A stretch of DNA of 19,361 bases from Methanoculleus marisnigri (GCA_002503885.1 DASQ01000052.1:1-19361), one strand, 5' to 3'. Shown: positions 7,346 to 15,797, numbered from the stretch's first letter. Notes: generated by a model not told the origin, from the sequence alone. A program made the numbers and translations.

Positions 7346-8933
7346 TCACGCTCCTATGGCACAGAGGGTGCCCGGCCCGGTCATGTAGAGCCAGTAGCCC
7401 CGGCCGGGGGAGACCGATCGGGTGTCGGCGTTCGCGCCGCTCCCGCCGTTGACGATCCCGGTCTCGAAGGCCTGCCTGCCGGCATCGTACCCGATCAGGG
7501 TCGTCCACTGCCCGTTGACCGAGTAGAGGGTGTCCCTCGCCGTCGCCGGGGCCGTGCCGGTGACCCCGATGGCGCTCCATCCGGCCGCGAGGGTGCGCTC
7601 CGCCGGGAGGAGGGAGTCGGTCGAGAAGTTGAGCGGGACCGTCGTGGACACGGCCGAGTAGATCCAGATCCCTTCGAGGGGGGCGAGGGGATCGGTCAGC
7701 TTGAGGTTTATCCAGCTCCTGTTAGCGGTGTCGTACCGGAGGGCCGAGTGGCCGTCAACGTCGACGCCGGCAAAGATCGCCGTGGTGTCGTTGCCGGCCG
7801 CGAGCGGCCGGGGAATTGAGACGAAGTTCCAGCCCCGGGCGAGGGTGAGGTTCTCGCCGGGGAGGGGGGCCGGGTCGTCACCGGCGGGGGTGAACGCGAG
7901 GCGGTACTCGCTGTTCGGGACGACCCTCCCGTCGCCGTCGCGTTCGAGGATCCTGAGGAGAGCGGGGTTCCCTGTGCCTGCCGGTGGGACGGTGCCGGAG
8001 AGGGTGAGGAGGATACGGACGTCGCCCTGATAGTCAAGATCCCAACCCGATAGCGTGAATGACCTGGCGTTCACAGTCACGGGTTCAGTGTAAAGCAGAT
8101 TCCCGTCCACCCTGAGGGTATAAGACCATATCGGGCCCTGGAGGTCGGTAGAGAACTCAAGGGTCCCGGAGTCGAGCAGGGAGGAATTTATGGTGTCGTC
8201 AGGTCTGATGATTCCATCGAGTATGGCATCTTCACCAGGAGAGAGACTGTCAAGGGGAGGAGTTACACCAAGCCTCTCTACCCGGTAGGATCCCCCTCCC
8301 GGCGGGGCAGGGTGGGTGACGTCGTCGTAGACGTCAAAGAGCGCAATCGCAGAAGCCTGGCCGCCCGGGGCGGTAACGTGAAGAGTATATGCACCCGGCC
8401 CTATCACGGCCGTATCCACCATGAGGTTCCAACCCCCATCATCGGTCACAACCACCTCGCCGGAGAAGACATTTGCCCCGTCTTCATTTGCGGTTATCCG
8501 GTAGGTCAGTACCGTGCCTGCCGGAAAACCGGTCGCTCCGGTGACTATGAAGGTCTCCCCGTAGGTCAGGTCACTGACCCCATCGATCCAGATCCAGGAT
8601 TCGTCTATTACAAAGGAGAACTTGGCGTAGATGTCGTCGACGTTCGGGGAGTCGAGGGCGTTGATCAGCGCACCTGCCGCGTCGGCAGCCCCCAGGTTGC
8701 CAAGAACCACCGAACATATGCCGTTACCTGAGATTGTAAGCGGATCCGGGTTTGAAACCCAGACATCGAAGCCATTACACCCCGGGTTCTGAACGATCAC
8801 GTAATACCGGCCTTCCGTGAGATCACTGGTGTCAGCGCCTGCAAGAACGTACTCGAAGGTGCCGTCGCTCTCCACCGTCGCGGCTCCAGAATGGTAACAG
8901 TCCGGGCCAAGGATCCAGACCTGGACGGCGCAC
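7346..8933 (-). pseudogene. Surface (S-layer-like) protein, 5' end missing
   Basis: An open frame of about 530 codons with no proper start: the first usable codon is a TTG at 8950 that lies inside the rhuM reading frame, and there is no signal peptide. The frame opens with AVQVWILGPDCYHSGA and RYYVIVQNPGCNGFDVWV, which match an internal part of Methanoculleus-type surface proteins, so an N-terminal domain and the secretion signal are gone. Further on are Ig-like beta stretches and a C-terminal domain with repeated LARGWNFVSIPRPL and LAAGWSAIGVTG motifs, ending in GRGYWLYMTGPG. The rest of the frame has no stops, so the loss is probably recent. It could be part of a longer intact gene only if the junction is an assembly error. 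Confidence 0.7.
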
Positions 8934-9248
8934 CCGGTAGCCCACGGCAAGGATCATGTCGAGGTTATAGAAGTCCACCAGACGTTCGACCCGACGCTCT
9001 CCCTCCCGTTGAACTATCCGGAATTTCCGGATAGTTGCCTGGGGGTGGAGTTCGCCTTCTTCGTAAACGTTCTTGATATGCCCATTGACTGTCTTGACAG
9101 ACATCTGATACAACTCCGCGATCAGCCGTTGTGTCAGCCAGACCGTCCCGTCGAACAGGCGGACCTGCACACGGGTCTCACCCCCTTCAGTCTGGTAAAG
9201 GAGGAACTCAGACGCCCCCTCGAGCGGCACCGGCGTCTCCTCGCTCAT
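8832..9248 (-). pseudogene. RhuM-family protein, N-terminal fragment
   Basis: Residues 1-107 match the start of the virulence RhuM family: FLLYQTEGGETRVQVRLFDG, VWLTQRLIAELYQMSVKTVN, HIKNVYEEGEL, and YNLDMILAVGYRVR. Family members usually have about 330 residues. Homology stops at about 8928; beyond it the frame runs through the surface-protein sequence in the wrong phase and ends at 8832. At most the fragment encodes a helix-turn-helix-like N-terminus with a foreign tail of about 30 residues. The start at 9248 has GGAGG seven bases ahead. RhuM proteins are scattered in accessory islands, and their function is unsettled. The local base composition is less GC-rich than the flanks, consistent with acquired DNA. 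Confidence 0.75.
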
Positions 9249-9292
9249 GCCGACCCCTCCAGGCACGTTCTGTGCCGGGTTCCACGCCTCAT
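9245..9292 (-). CDS. Possible 15-residue leader ORF before the rhuM fragment
   Basis: ATG at 9292 has AAAAAGGAG eight bases ahead and encodes MRRGTRHRTCLEGSA. Its TGA overlaps the rhuM ATG (ATGA), which suggests translational coupling. The inverted repeat GGCAC-N5-GTGCC at 9262-9276 lies inside it. No homology is recognised, so it could be chance. Confidence 0.25.
   Translation of the reverse strand: MRRGTRHRTCLEGSA
9262..9276. repeat. Short inverted repeat ahead of the rhuM start
   Basis: GGCAC GTTCT GTGCC is a perfect 5-bp inverted repeat with a five-base loop, directly upstream of the rhuM ribosome binding site on the minus strand. It could be an operator half-site pair or an RNA hairpin that governs translation. 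It is short enough to be accidental. Confidence 0.3.
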
Positions 9293-9640
9293 TTCTTATG
9301 CTCCTTTTTGCATAGCAGAACAGATCACCGTAATGATACGCGCCGGATAGTAAGAGCAGAGTATACCAGCCCACCATGAGTCAAGCCGGATGCTCTTGTG
9401 CATCCTTGACACCATCTCTATCGCCCCTGCCATAAAGGAGATTTGGCCGCATCCCGTTATCAAGATACAGCACACGGGGCGAAAGTGAATAACTTCCCAC
9501 CACAATGTCCTGCAACACCCCCAGACATTGTCCATGCTGTCCCGAAAGGCTCATTCCCGGCTCCACCGGAGACCCCCACCGTCGTCCTTGCCCTCTCACT
9601 CTCGCCCGGGAAGATCTCTCCAGGCCGGCGGCCAGGGCAA

Positions 9641-9648
9641 CCTATATC
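9641..9648 (+). promoter_or_regulatory. TATA box of the SulP transporter gene
   Basis: CCTATATC is centred about 28 bases before the ATG at 9673. Archaeal transcription starts about 26-28 bases after the TATA centre, so the mRNA would begin at the start codon and be leaderless. This supports 9673 as the true start over upstream in-frame codons. Confidence 0.55.
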
Positions 9649-9672
9649 CCGAACCCCACCCCCTCCCGGAGC

Positions 9673-11334
9673 ATGGCCGCCGGTGCACCGCAGTGGAGGA
9701 GGAGCCTTCCCGCCGACCTCGTCGCCGGGGCGACGACCGCCCTCGTCGGCATCCCGCAGGTGATGGGGTTCGCCCTCGTCGCGGGGATCAACCCGGTCTA
9801 CGGCCTCTACACCGCCACGTTCTCGACGGCGATCGCGGCATTCCTCACCGGCTCCTCCTACCTCAAGGTGATCCTCTCAAACGTCCTCGCGGTCTCGATC
9901 TACTCGGTCCTCGCCCCGGTCCCCGAGGCCGACGTCCCGGCCACCCTCTTTGTGCTGACGCTCCTCGTCGGGCTCTTCCAGCTCGGCTTCGGGCTCGTCC
10001 GGGCAGGCAGCCTGACCCGGTTCATTTCGAACGCCGTCCTCACCGGGTTCGTCATCGGGGCGGCGCTCCTCATCATCCTCGGGCAGCTCGGGAACCTCAC
10101 CGGCTATGAACCCCAAAGACACGCAGTCCAGGCCCTCGTCGTGCTCGACCTCATCGGCCACGCGGGCGAGATCCAGCCGCAGGCGCTCGCGGTCGGCCTC
10201 CTCACCATCGCCCTCGTACTCGTCTTCCGGCGGGTGCCGCGCCTCAATTTCGTCGCCCTCCTCCTCCCGATCATCATAGCGACCCTCCTCGCCCGGGCCG
10301 CATTCCCGGATGTCGCGCTCGTCGGCGATATCAGCACCATCCCCGCCGGCCTCCCGATACCCGCCATCCCCAACCTCGCCCTCGCGCCGGGGCTCCTCGT
10401 CCCGGCGCTCGCCCTCGCCATCATCGGGCTGGTCATGGCCGTCGGGGTCACGGAGACGACCCCCGAGCGCGACGGCACCATCGCCGACGTGAACCGCGAT
10501 TTCTCCGGGCAGGGGATCACGAACATCCTCGCGAGCTTCCTCCAGTGTGCACCGGCGGCCGGGTCGCTCTCGGCGACGGCGCTCAACGTCAGCGCGGGGG
10601 CAGAGACCAGGGCAGCGAACCTCATCTCGGGCGCCCTCGTCGGGGTGGTCATCGTCCTCGCGGGACCGCTCGCGGAGCTGATCCCGCTCCCGGCCCTCGC
10701 CGGCCTCCTGATCCTCATCGGGATCGAACTCATGTACCAGCCCCGGGAGATAGTCTGCATCTGCAAATACTCCCGCTCCGGGCGCTGGGCGATGGTCGCC
10801 ACCTTCATCTCCACCCAGGTCCTGCCGCTCCAGTACAGCATCTACATCGGTGTCTTCCTCTCGCTCGCCATCTACCTGGTCACCTCCACCCGGGAGGCAA
10901 CCGTGGTCCGCCTCGTCCCGGCAGGAGGGGGGATGTTCCGGGAAGAACCGCCGCCCGCCCGGCTCCCGACCGGCGATCTCATCGTCCTCTCGGTCTCCGG
11001 CAGCGTCTACTTCGCCACCCTCCGGGCGATGGAGCGATCGCTTCCATCTCCCGAGGGAGCAGAGGACGCCGTCGTGGTCCTCGCCCTCCGGGGGAGGGTC
11101 GAGGTAGGGAGCGGGCTCTTCCGGATGCTGGAGCGCTACGCCCGGCAGGTTGCAGCCCGGGGGAACCGGCTTATCCTCGCTGAGGTCGACCCCCGGCTTC
11201 TTGCGGGCCTCGAAGAGACCGGCGCGGCCGCAGCCATCGGCCGCGAAAACATATTCCTCGCGACGCCGGTCATCGGGGAGTCGCTCATGGAGGCGATCCG
11301 GGCAGCGGAGGCACTCGTCCGGGAGAAACCCTAG
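9673..11334 (+). CDS. SulP-family inorganic anion transporter with C-terminal STAS domain
   Basis: A 553-residue membrane protein. SulP proteins move sulfate, bicarbonate or other anions. LPADLVAGATTALVGIPQVM at residues 11-30 is the SulP entry motif. Many hydrophobic helices follow to about residue 410, including NPVYGLYTATF and NVSAGAETRAANLISGALVG, the latter a degenerate form of the family segment near the transport site. After about 425 a cytoplasmic STAS domain begins (GDLIVLSVSGSVYFATLRAM) and runs to the C-terminus. The longer frame starting at 9505 would add 56 residues that are Cys/Pro/Arg-rich and unlike the family, and the TATA box position favours 9673. The next gene follows after 54 bases. 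The substrate is not predictable; sulfate and bicarbonate are both plausible for a methanogen. Confidence 0.9.
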   Translation: MAAGAPQWRRSLPADLVAGATTALVGIPQVMGFALVAGINPVYGLYTATFSTAIAAFLTGSSYLKVILSNVLAVSIYSVLAPVPEADVPATLFVLTLLVGLFQLGFGLVRAGSLTRFISNAVLTGFVIGAALLIILGQLGNLTGYEPQRHAVQALVVLDLIGHAGEIQPQALAVGLLTIALVLVFRRVPRLNFVALLLPIIIATLLARAAFPDVALVGDISTIPAGLPIPAIPNLALAPGLLVPALALAIIGLVMAVGVTETTPERDGTIADVNRDFSGQGITNILASFLQCAPAAGSLSATALNVSAGAETRAANLISGALVGVVIVLAGPLAELIPLPALAGLLILIGIELMYQPREIVCICKYSRSGRWAMVATFISTQVLPLQYSIYIGVFLSLAIYLVTSTREATVVRLVPAGGGMFREEPPPARLPTGDLIVLSVSGSVYFATLRAMERSLPSPEGAEDAVVVLALRGRVEVGSGLFRMLERYARQVAARGNRLILAEVDPRLLAGLEETGAAAAIGRENIFLATPVIGESLMEAIRAAEALVREKP

Positions 11335-11388
11335 AGCCCCACCCAGAAAACTCTTTTCCCTTCGGAGCCCCATACCGTCTCTATAAGT

Positions 11389-12411
11389 ATGACCGCCGAA
11401 AGCCTCTCCCCCCCTGCCCGGATCGCAATCGTCGGCGCGGCGGTCGTCATCGTCCTCGCGGGTATCCAGGTAGCCACCCCGATCCTCGGCCCGTTCCTCG
11501 TCGCTGTCTTCTTTGCCATGATAACCGCGCCCATCATGACGTGGCTGACCCGCCGGGGGATGCCTCCGGCCCTTGCTGCCGGAACCGTGGTCGTGGGGCT
11601 CATCGGTGTCCTTTCCGGGGTGATCGCCTTTCTCGGTGTGGCCTTCACCGGGTTCATCCGCTCCCTGCCGCAGTATCAGGCGAGCCTCGAGGCACAGGCT
11701 GCCGTCCTCGCCGATTACGGCATCGACCCCGGCAGTTTCACCGTATGGGACTACATCGACCAGGGGTTCGTGATCCAGCAGGTAGCCGGGCTCGCCCGGC
11801 AGATCGGGAACATCGCCGTTGACGCCTTCATCGTCTTCGTCGGGATCGGGTTCCTCCTTCTCGAGGCGCCCCGGCTCGCGGCAGCCCTCGCCCGGCGCCT
11901 GGGCCCACAGAGCTCCCCCTACCGGCACTTCTCGCAGTCGAGCCAGCTCCTCATCGATTACGTGGTGGTCAGGACAAAGGTGAACCTGATCACCGGCGTC
12001 GGGACCGGGCTCTTCCTCACCCTCCTCGGGGTCGACTTTGCGGTGCTCTGGGGGTTCATTGCCTTCGTCCTGAGTTACGTCCCCTACATCGGCCTCGTTG
12101 TAGCCGCCATACCGCCCACCCTCCTCGCTCTCATCGAGTTCGGGCCGGCGGGGGCCGTGGCCGTCGTCGCCGCCGTCGCCCTCATCGACGCCGCCGCCGA
12201 GAACCTCATCCTTCCCCGGATGGCCGGCCGGGAACTCAACCTCTCGCCGTTCGTCGTTCTCTTCTCCGTCATCTTCTGGGGGTTCGTCCTCGGGGCGATC
12301 GGGGTCTTCCTCGCCATACCGCTGACGATCGCAGTGAAGCTCCTCCTCGAGAGCTGGGAAGAGACCCGGTGGATGGGGGAGTTGCTGGGCAACGGGGGGC
12401 GGCGGGAGTAA
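11389..12411 (+). CDS. AI-2E family transporter (PerM/YdiK-type)
   Basis: A 340-residue polytopic membrane protein of the AI-2E exporter family, whose members include an autoinducer-2 exporter and Na+(Li+)/H+ antiporters. About seven or eight hydrophobic helices are visible. An N-terminal pair (IAIVGAAVVIVLAGIQVATP and ILGPFLVAVFFAMITAPIM) is followed by two more helices, an extended non-membrane stretch (about residues 90-140), and a C-terminal helical block with FVLSYVPYIGLVVAAIPPTL and VFLAIPLTIAVKLLLES, both typical of the family. The start is ATG at 11389; the closest AT-rich element is AAAACTCTTTT at 11347-11357. No LuxS-like gene is in the window, so a role in quorum signalling is not suggested. 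Ion or small-solute export is more likely. Confidence 0.88.
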   Translation: MTAESLSPPARIAIVGAAVVIVLAGIQVATPILGPFLVAVFFAMITAPIMTWLTRRGMPPALAAGTVVVGLIGVLSGVIAFLGVAFTGFIRSLPQYQASLEAQAAVLADYGIDPGSFTVWDYIDQGFVIQQVAGLARQIGNIAVDAFIVFVGIGFLLLEAPRLAAALARRLGPQSSPYRHFSQSSQLLIDYVVVRTKVNLITGVGTGLFLTLLGVDFAVLWGFIAFVLSYVPYIGLVVAAIPPTLLALIEFGPAGAVAVVAAVALIDAAAENLILPRMAGRELNLSPFVVLFSVIFWGFVLGAIGVFLAIPLTIAVKLLLESWEETRWMGELLGNGGRRE

Positions 12412-12431
12412 GGTCCAGGCCGACCGCAGGA

Positions 12432-12454
12432 GATATATATCCTCAATTATATTT
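12432..12454 (+). promoter_or_regulatory. AT-rich promoter of the DUF1269 gene
   Basis: Two TATA candidates lie close together: the perfect palindrome GATATATATC at 12432-12441 and AATTATATTTTT at about 12445-12456. The first would start transcription near 12463, so the leader would include the ribosome binding site GGAGG at 12477-12481. The second would start at or inside that site, and so fits less well. Confidence 0.5.
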
Positions 12455-12485
12455 TTGGCTGCATCTCAATTGCAGTGGAGGATCT

Positions 12486-13007
12486 ATGAGTGATCTGATT
12501 GCCATCGCGTACGATGGCGAGGATACCGCGTTCCGGGTCAGGGACAGGCTCGTTCAGCTGACAAAGGAGCATGTCATCGAACTGGAGGACCTGGTGGTCG
12601 CCGTCCACCACCATGATGGGAAGACCGAGATCAAGCAGGCCGCGAACCTGGCCGGCATGGGGGCACTCTCCGGCGCTTTCTGGGGGCTCCTGATCGGCCT
12701 GATCTTCTTCGCACCGATCTTCGGGCTCGCCATCGGGGCGATCGCCGGAGCAGTCAGCGGGCGGTTCGCTGACTACGGCATCGACGACAAATTCATCAAA
12801 GAAGTCGCGGAGAGTGTCGGGCCGGGCAACTCCGCGGTCTTCCTGCTCGTCAAGAAGATTACGCCGGACAAGGTGGTCGACGCCATCAGGGAGTACGGGG
12901 GCCGTGTCGTCCGGACGTCGCTCTCGGATGCGGAGGAGACGAACCTCCGCGACGCCTTCGGCGCCGGGACGGCGGCAAAGGCGGAGGTCCCGCCACCCGG
13001 TGCGTAA
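12486..13007 (+). CDS. DUF1269 domain membrane-associated protein
   Basis: A 173-residue protein of the DUF1269 family. MSDLIAIAYDGEDTAFRVRD is the typical opening; a two-helix Gly/Ala-rich hairpin follows (residues about 57-97, with GALSGAFWGLLIGLIFF and AIGAIAGAVSGRFADYGI), then DDKFIKEVAESVGPGNSAVF and a C-terminal alpha/beta part ending near GGRVVRTSLS. The family has no agreed function and often appears beside stress and envelope genes. GGAGG (12477-12481) precedes the ATG by four bases, and a strong promoter is visible. A longer in-frame reading from 12369 would overlap the AI-2E gene and lacks support. A polar Ala/Pro tail ends the protein. Confidence 0.88.
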   Translation: MSDLIAIAYDGEDTAFRVRDRLVQLTKEHVIELEDLVVAVHHHDGKTEIKQAANLAGMGALSGAFWGLLIGLIFFAPIFGLAIGAIAGAVSGRFADYGIDDKFIKEVAESVGPGNSAVFLLVKKITPDKVVDAIREYGGRVVRTSLSDAEETNLRDAFGAGTAAKAEVPPPGA

Positions 13008-13060
13008 GCGGCCGGGTGGAGACGGTGGCACCGCGGAGACCTGCATGCACCGGGCCAGGT

Positions 13061-13621
13061 ATGAGGGAAGTCGGGGTCACCCGCACGGGGCGGGACGAGG
13101 CGGTAGAGATCGCGTTCCGGTTCAAAGCGACGGAGCAGCTCCTTGACCCGGACGACCGGTCTCCTCTCCCCGCGCAGGAACTCACTGAGTTCGCCGAGGA
13201 GTTTATCGCCGGTCGCCTCGAGGGCTACAACATCAAACGGATCGCCGGCATCACTGTCGGTCTCCCGCGGGATTCGCTCTCACCGGAGGAGGCAGCGCTC
13301 CTCCCGGAGACGATCCGGCGGCACTTTTCGTTCCGATTACGCGACCTCGACGACGACATGCGGGTCTCCCGCCGGGAAGGGAGAATCAGTATCCTTCTCG
13401 CCGGTATCAACGCGGCGATCGCAATCGTTTTCGTCGCGTTCTTCTCCGGATCCCTCGATAGTCTCATCATCTTCCTGCTCGGGGGGTTGATCACGATCCT
13501 GAACTGGGTGACGGTCTGGCACACCTATGAGTACTTCGTCTACGACTACCGGAGCGAGATGCGAAAACGCCGGATCTACCGGAAGCTCGCGGGCATCGAT
13601 ATCCGGGTAGAGGCATGGTGA
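13061..13621 (+). CDS. Unrecognised two-helix membrane protein
   Basis: A 186-residue protein that I do not assign to a family. The N-terminal 110 residues are soluble and charged; the stretch AEEFIAGRLEGYNIKRIAGI may be an amphipathic helix. Two membrane segments follow (ISILLAGINAAIAIVFVAFF and SLIIFLLGGLITILNWVTVW), then an aromatic and basic tail (YEYFVYDYRSEMRKRRIYRK) that probably lies at the inner membrane face. The start is ATG at 13061, just after AGGT; a GTG at 13016 would add 15 residues. It sits 53 bases after the DUF1269 gene and 61 bases before the DUF2238-like gene, so the three may form one unit. Codon use matches the neighbours, which supports a real gene. Confidence 0.75.
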   Translation: MREVGVTRTGRDEAVEIAFRFKATEQLLDPDDRSPLPAQELTEFAEEFIAGRLEGYNIKRIAGITVGLPRDSLSPEEAALLPETIRRHFSFRLRDLDDDMRVSRREGRISILLAGINAAIAIVFVAFFSGSLDSLIIFLLGGLITILNWVTVWHTYEYFVYDYRSEMRKRRIYRKLAGIDIRVEAW

Positions 13622-13682
13622 CGCAGGAGAGCCGGCCCAGGGACGGCACAAGATGTTTACGAAACGCCGCCGATAGTACCTC

Positions 13683-14333
13683 ATGCAGAGACCTGCCGGG
13701 CTCTACCTCGCCTACCTCTTCCAGTTCCTCATCGCTGCAAACGTCCTCCTCGCGCTCTCGCTCGGCGAATACTCGCAGGTCTTCGGCGGCGTCATCGCGC
13801 TCGGCCTGACCCTGGTTCCCGCCGTCGTCACCCGCCGGTGGAGCATCACGCTCCCCTGGGGGGTCAACCTCCTCGTCGCCCTCTCGCTCTACCTCCACAT
13901 CGCAGGCGAGATCTGGGGGTTCTACGTGATCTACTACCCCTACTACGACAAGGTCGCCCACCTCATCTCCGGGGTAACCGTCTCGGTGCTCGCCTTCGTC
14001 ATCGTCCTGTTGCTCGACCGGTTCAGCAGGCTGAACCTCTCCCGGTGGATGATCGTCGGGTTCGTCATCATCGCCGCGATGGCGATGGAAGGGTTCTGGG
14101 AGATCTACGAGTGGTTGTTCGACACCTTCCTCGGGACAAACCTCCAGTACGGTCTCGACGATACTATGCTCGATATGATCTCCGTCCTCATCGGCTCGAT
14201 CGGCGTCGCATTCGCCGGGAACCGTTACCTCTCGCGGTCCTCAAAGGAGGAGATTGCCGGAAGGATGGTAGTCCCCGAAGGGTCGGGAGCTCCCGGAGAG
14301 TCGGTTGACCACGAAGAGCCCCGGGCCGGGTGA
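13683..14333 (+). CDS. DUF2238 (YjdF)-like integral membrane protein
   Basis: A 216-residue membrane protein with about five or six helices. The conserved pattern of the DUF2238/YjdF family is visible: YYDKVAHLISGVTVS near residues 87-101, then GFWEIYEW in the fifth helix and QYGLDDTMLDMISVLIG before the last helix. The Asp, His and Glu residues in these motifs lie within or beside the membrane and suggest a metal or proton site, but no activity is established. The polar tail after residue 185 is not conserved in type. The ATG has no ribosome binding site, and TGTTTACGAAA lies about 30 bases ahead, so a leaderless message is possible. Confidence 0.8.
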   Translation: MQRPAGLYLAYLFQFLIAANVLLALSLGEYSQVFGGVIALGLTLVPAVVTRRWSITLPWGVNLLVALSLYLHIAGEIWGFYVIYYPYYDKVAHLISGVTVSVLAFVIVLLLDRFSRLNLSRWMIVGFVIIAAMAMEGFWEIYEWLFDTFLGTNLQYGLDDTMLDMISVLIGSIGVAFAGNRYLSRSSKEEIAGRMVVPEGSGAPGESVDHEEPRAG

Positions 14334-14375
14334 CGGCCGGAACCTTTTTCTGATTCGCCCCGGAGAGGGGGCGCC

Positions 14376-14777
14376 ATGCTTGAGCAGATGGAGACGGGTG
14401 CAGAGAATGTCGTCGGGTTCCGGTTCAACGGCGAGATGACTGCCGGGGACTACAACGGGGCGCTGATTCCGGCACTTGAGGGAGCAAGAAAGAACCATCC
14501 GGTCCTCAGGATACTCTTCCAGATCGTGAATTTCCACGGCTGGAAGACGCACGGGCACTGGGAGACCCTCAAGGACTGGCCGGGTATGGAGAGGGTCGAC
14601 CGGATCGCGATCGTCGGCGGGGAGAAGTGGGAGGAGTGGATGAACCACCTGCCGGGGCTCTTTGTCGGCTTTGTCGGGGTCGATGTGCGGTACTTCACCG
14701 AAGGCCACCTGGACGGCGCCCTCGACTGGCTGCGGGAGCCGATAGCCTCCGAAGGGACTGTCGTTGAGGTGCAATAG
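14376..14777 (+). CDS. SpoIIAA-like (STAS/SEC14-type) protein, copy 1
   Basis: A 133-residue soluble protein of the SpoIIAA-like family (PF11964 type), related in fold to STAS and CRAL-TRIO domains. Recognisable parts are NVVGFRFNGEMTAGDYNGAL, then LRILFQIVNFHGW, then WPGMERVDRIAIVGGEKWEE and GVDVRYFTEGHLDGALDWL. Members are thought to bind lipids or partner proteins, but none is well characterised. GGAGAGGGGG stands ahead of the ATG, and CCTTTTTC at 14343-14350 is a likely TATA box. A second copy lies at 16106-16498, and parts of the two are almost identical in DNA. Confidence 0.85.
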   Translation: MLEQMETGAENVVGFRFNGEMTAGDYNGALIPALEGARKNHPVLRILFQIVNFHGWKTHGHWETLKDWPGMERVDRIAIVGGEKWEEWMNHLPGLFVGFVGVDVRYFTEGHLDGALDWLREPIASEGTVVEVQ

Positions 14778-14820
14778 CCCCGCCGTGGTGCGAGAGACCG
14801 CCTCCCGGGAGGGCAGGCAA

Positions 14821-14834
14821 CCCTTTTTTACCCC
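14821..14834 (+). promoter_or_regulatory. Possible TATA box of the PHP-domain gene
   Basis: CCCTTTTTTACCCC lies 40-50 bases before the ATG at 14871. A start near 14852 would leave a leader of about 19 bases with no recognisable ribosome binding site. Confidence 0.35.
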
Positions 14835-14870
14835 GGGCAGCCTACCGGTGATCAGACGAATACGAATCTC

Positions 14871-15797
14871 ATGCACTATTATAAAGATATCATATTCGAA
14901 AAGCCCCTGCCCGAGGAGATCCGGCGTCTTGGGCTGCTCCCGGCGGACCTCCATTTCCACACCCGGCACTCCGACTCGGCCACACGGGTACGGGATGCGT
15001 TGAAACTCGCGGCCCGCCGGAGAGTCGGGCTTGCGATCACCGACCACAACCAGGTCGGCGGCGTTGCCGATGCAGAGCGGCAGAAGATCCACGTCCCCCT
15101 CATCCCCGGGATCGAGGTCAGCGCCAACGACGGCCCGCATATCCTCCTCTACTTCTACTCGGCCTCCGACCTTCTGGACTTCTACCGGTGTCACGTCGAG
15201 AAGAACCGGAGGGGCGGCCCGTTCACCGCGATACGCCTGGACACCCCTGACATTCTCGACCGCCGGGAGGATTACTCCTGCATCGCCGTCGAGGCGCACC
15301 CCTGCGGCTACGCCTTCTTAAACCGGGGGGTCCAGCGGTGCATCGCCGGCGCGTGCACCGGCGAAGAGGTCTTCTCCCGCCTCGACGCTCTCGAGGTGAT
15401 CTGCGGCGGGATGGCCCGGTCCCATAACCTGAAGGCGGCCGGGCTCGCCGTCGCCCACGGCCTCGGGCGGACCGGCGGGACCGACGGCCACCTCCTCCAC
15501 GAACTCGGCGGGGTCGTCACCTGCGCCGAGGCCGATACCGTCGAGGAACTCCTCGACGCCATCCGGGCGAGGAAGACCGTCATCATCGGTCGTGAGCGGC
15601 CGCTCGTCGAGAAGGCGGTGATGGGAACCGCGGTCCTCCCGCACCACCTCCCCTACACCGTCCCTATCCTCCAGGCCCGCTGGGAACAGAGCCTCCCCTG
15701 GCTCAGGAGGTTCGTCCGGGCCCGGCTGAACGGGCCGGCCTCCCCTCCCCCGGAAGATGAGAAGAGCCGGGAGACCGGGCGGGGTGGCGCCCGGTAG
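14871..15797 (+). CDS. PHP-domain metallohydrolase
   Basis: A 308-residue protein with a PHP (polymerase and histidinol phosphatase) metal-dependent phosphoesterase fold. Ligand motifs appear in order: DLHFHTRHSDS (H28, H30), ITDHNQ (D58, H59), GIEVSAND (E82), VEAHP (H143) and GGTDGH (D205, H207). This is the normal trinuclear set, so it should be active on a phosphate ester. Methanogens have several such PHP proteins of unknown substrate, some annotated as PHP-type phosphoesterases. The last 60 residues after the fold are Pro/Arg-rich and less ordered (ASPPPEDEKSRETGRGG). It lies between two SpoIIAA-like paralogues and ends convergently, just before a cardiolipin synthase remnant on the other strand. 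Confidence 0.88.
   Translation: MHYYKDIIFEKPLPEEIRRLGLLPADLHFHTRHSDSATRVRDALKLAARRRVGLAITDHNQVGGVADAERQKIHVPLIPGIEVSANDGPHILLYFYSASDLLDFYRCHVEKNRRGGPFTAIRLDTPDILDRREDYSCIAVEAHPCGYAFLNRGVQRCIAGACTGEEVFSRLDALEVICGGMARSHNLKAAGLAVAHGLGRTGGTDGHLLHELGGVVTCAEADTVEELLDAIRARKTVIIGRERPLVEKAVMGTAVLPHHLPYTVPILQARWEQSLPWLRRFVRARLNGPASPPPEDEKSRETGRGGAR

Larger units (their letters stand above)
9249..9672. other. Gene-poor interval between the rhuM fragment and the SulP gene
   Basis: 424 bases without a supportable gene apart from the tiny leader ORF at its left edge. It is less GC-rich than its surroundings up to about 9500. Two overlapping minus-strand frames (9296-9535 and 9381-9599) are open but match no family that I know and have no good ribosome binding site. 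The right end carries the SulP promoter. It may hold the remains of a decayed gene. Confidence 0.4.

Noticed and set aside
9877..11928. 683-codon open frame on the minus strand
   Set aside because: It is the antisense shadow of the SulP and AI-2E genes. Its product is Asp/Glu/Gly/Arg-rich without domains, as expected opposite high-GC coding DNA.
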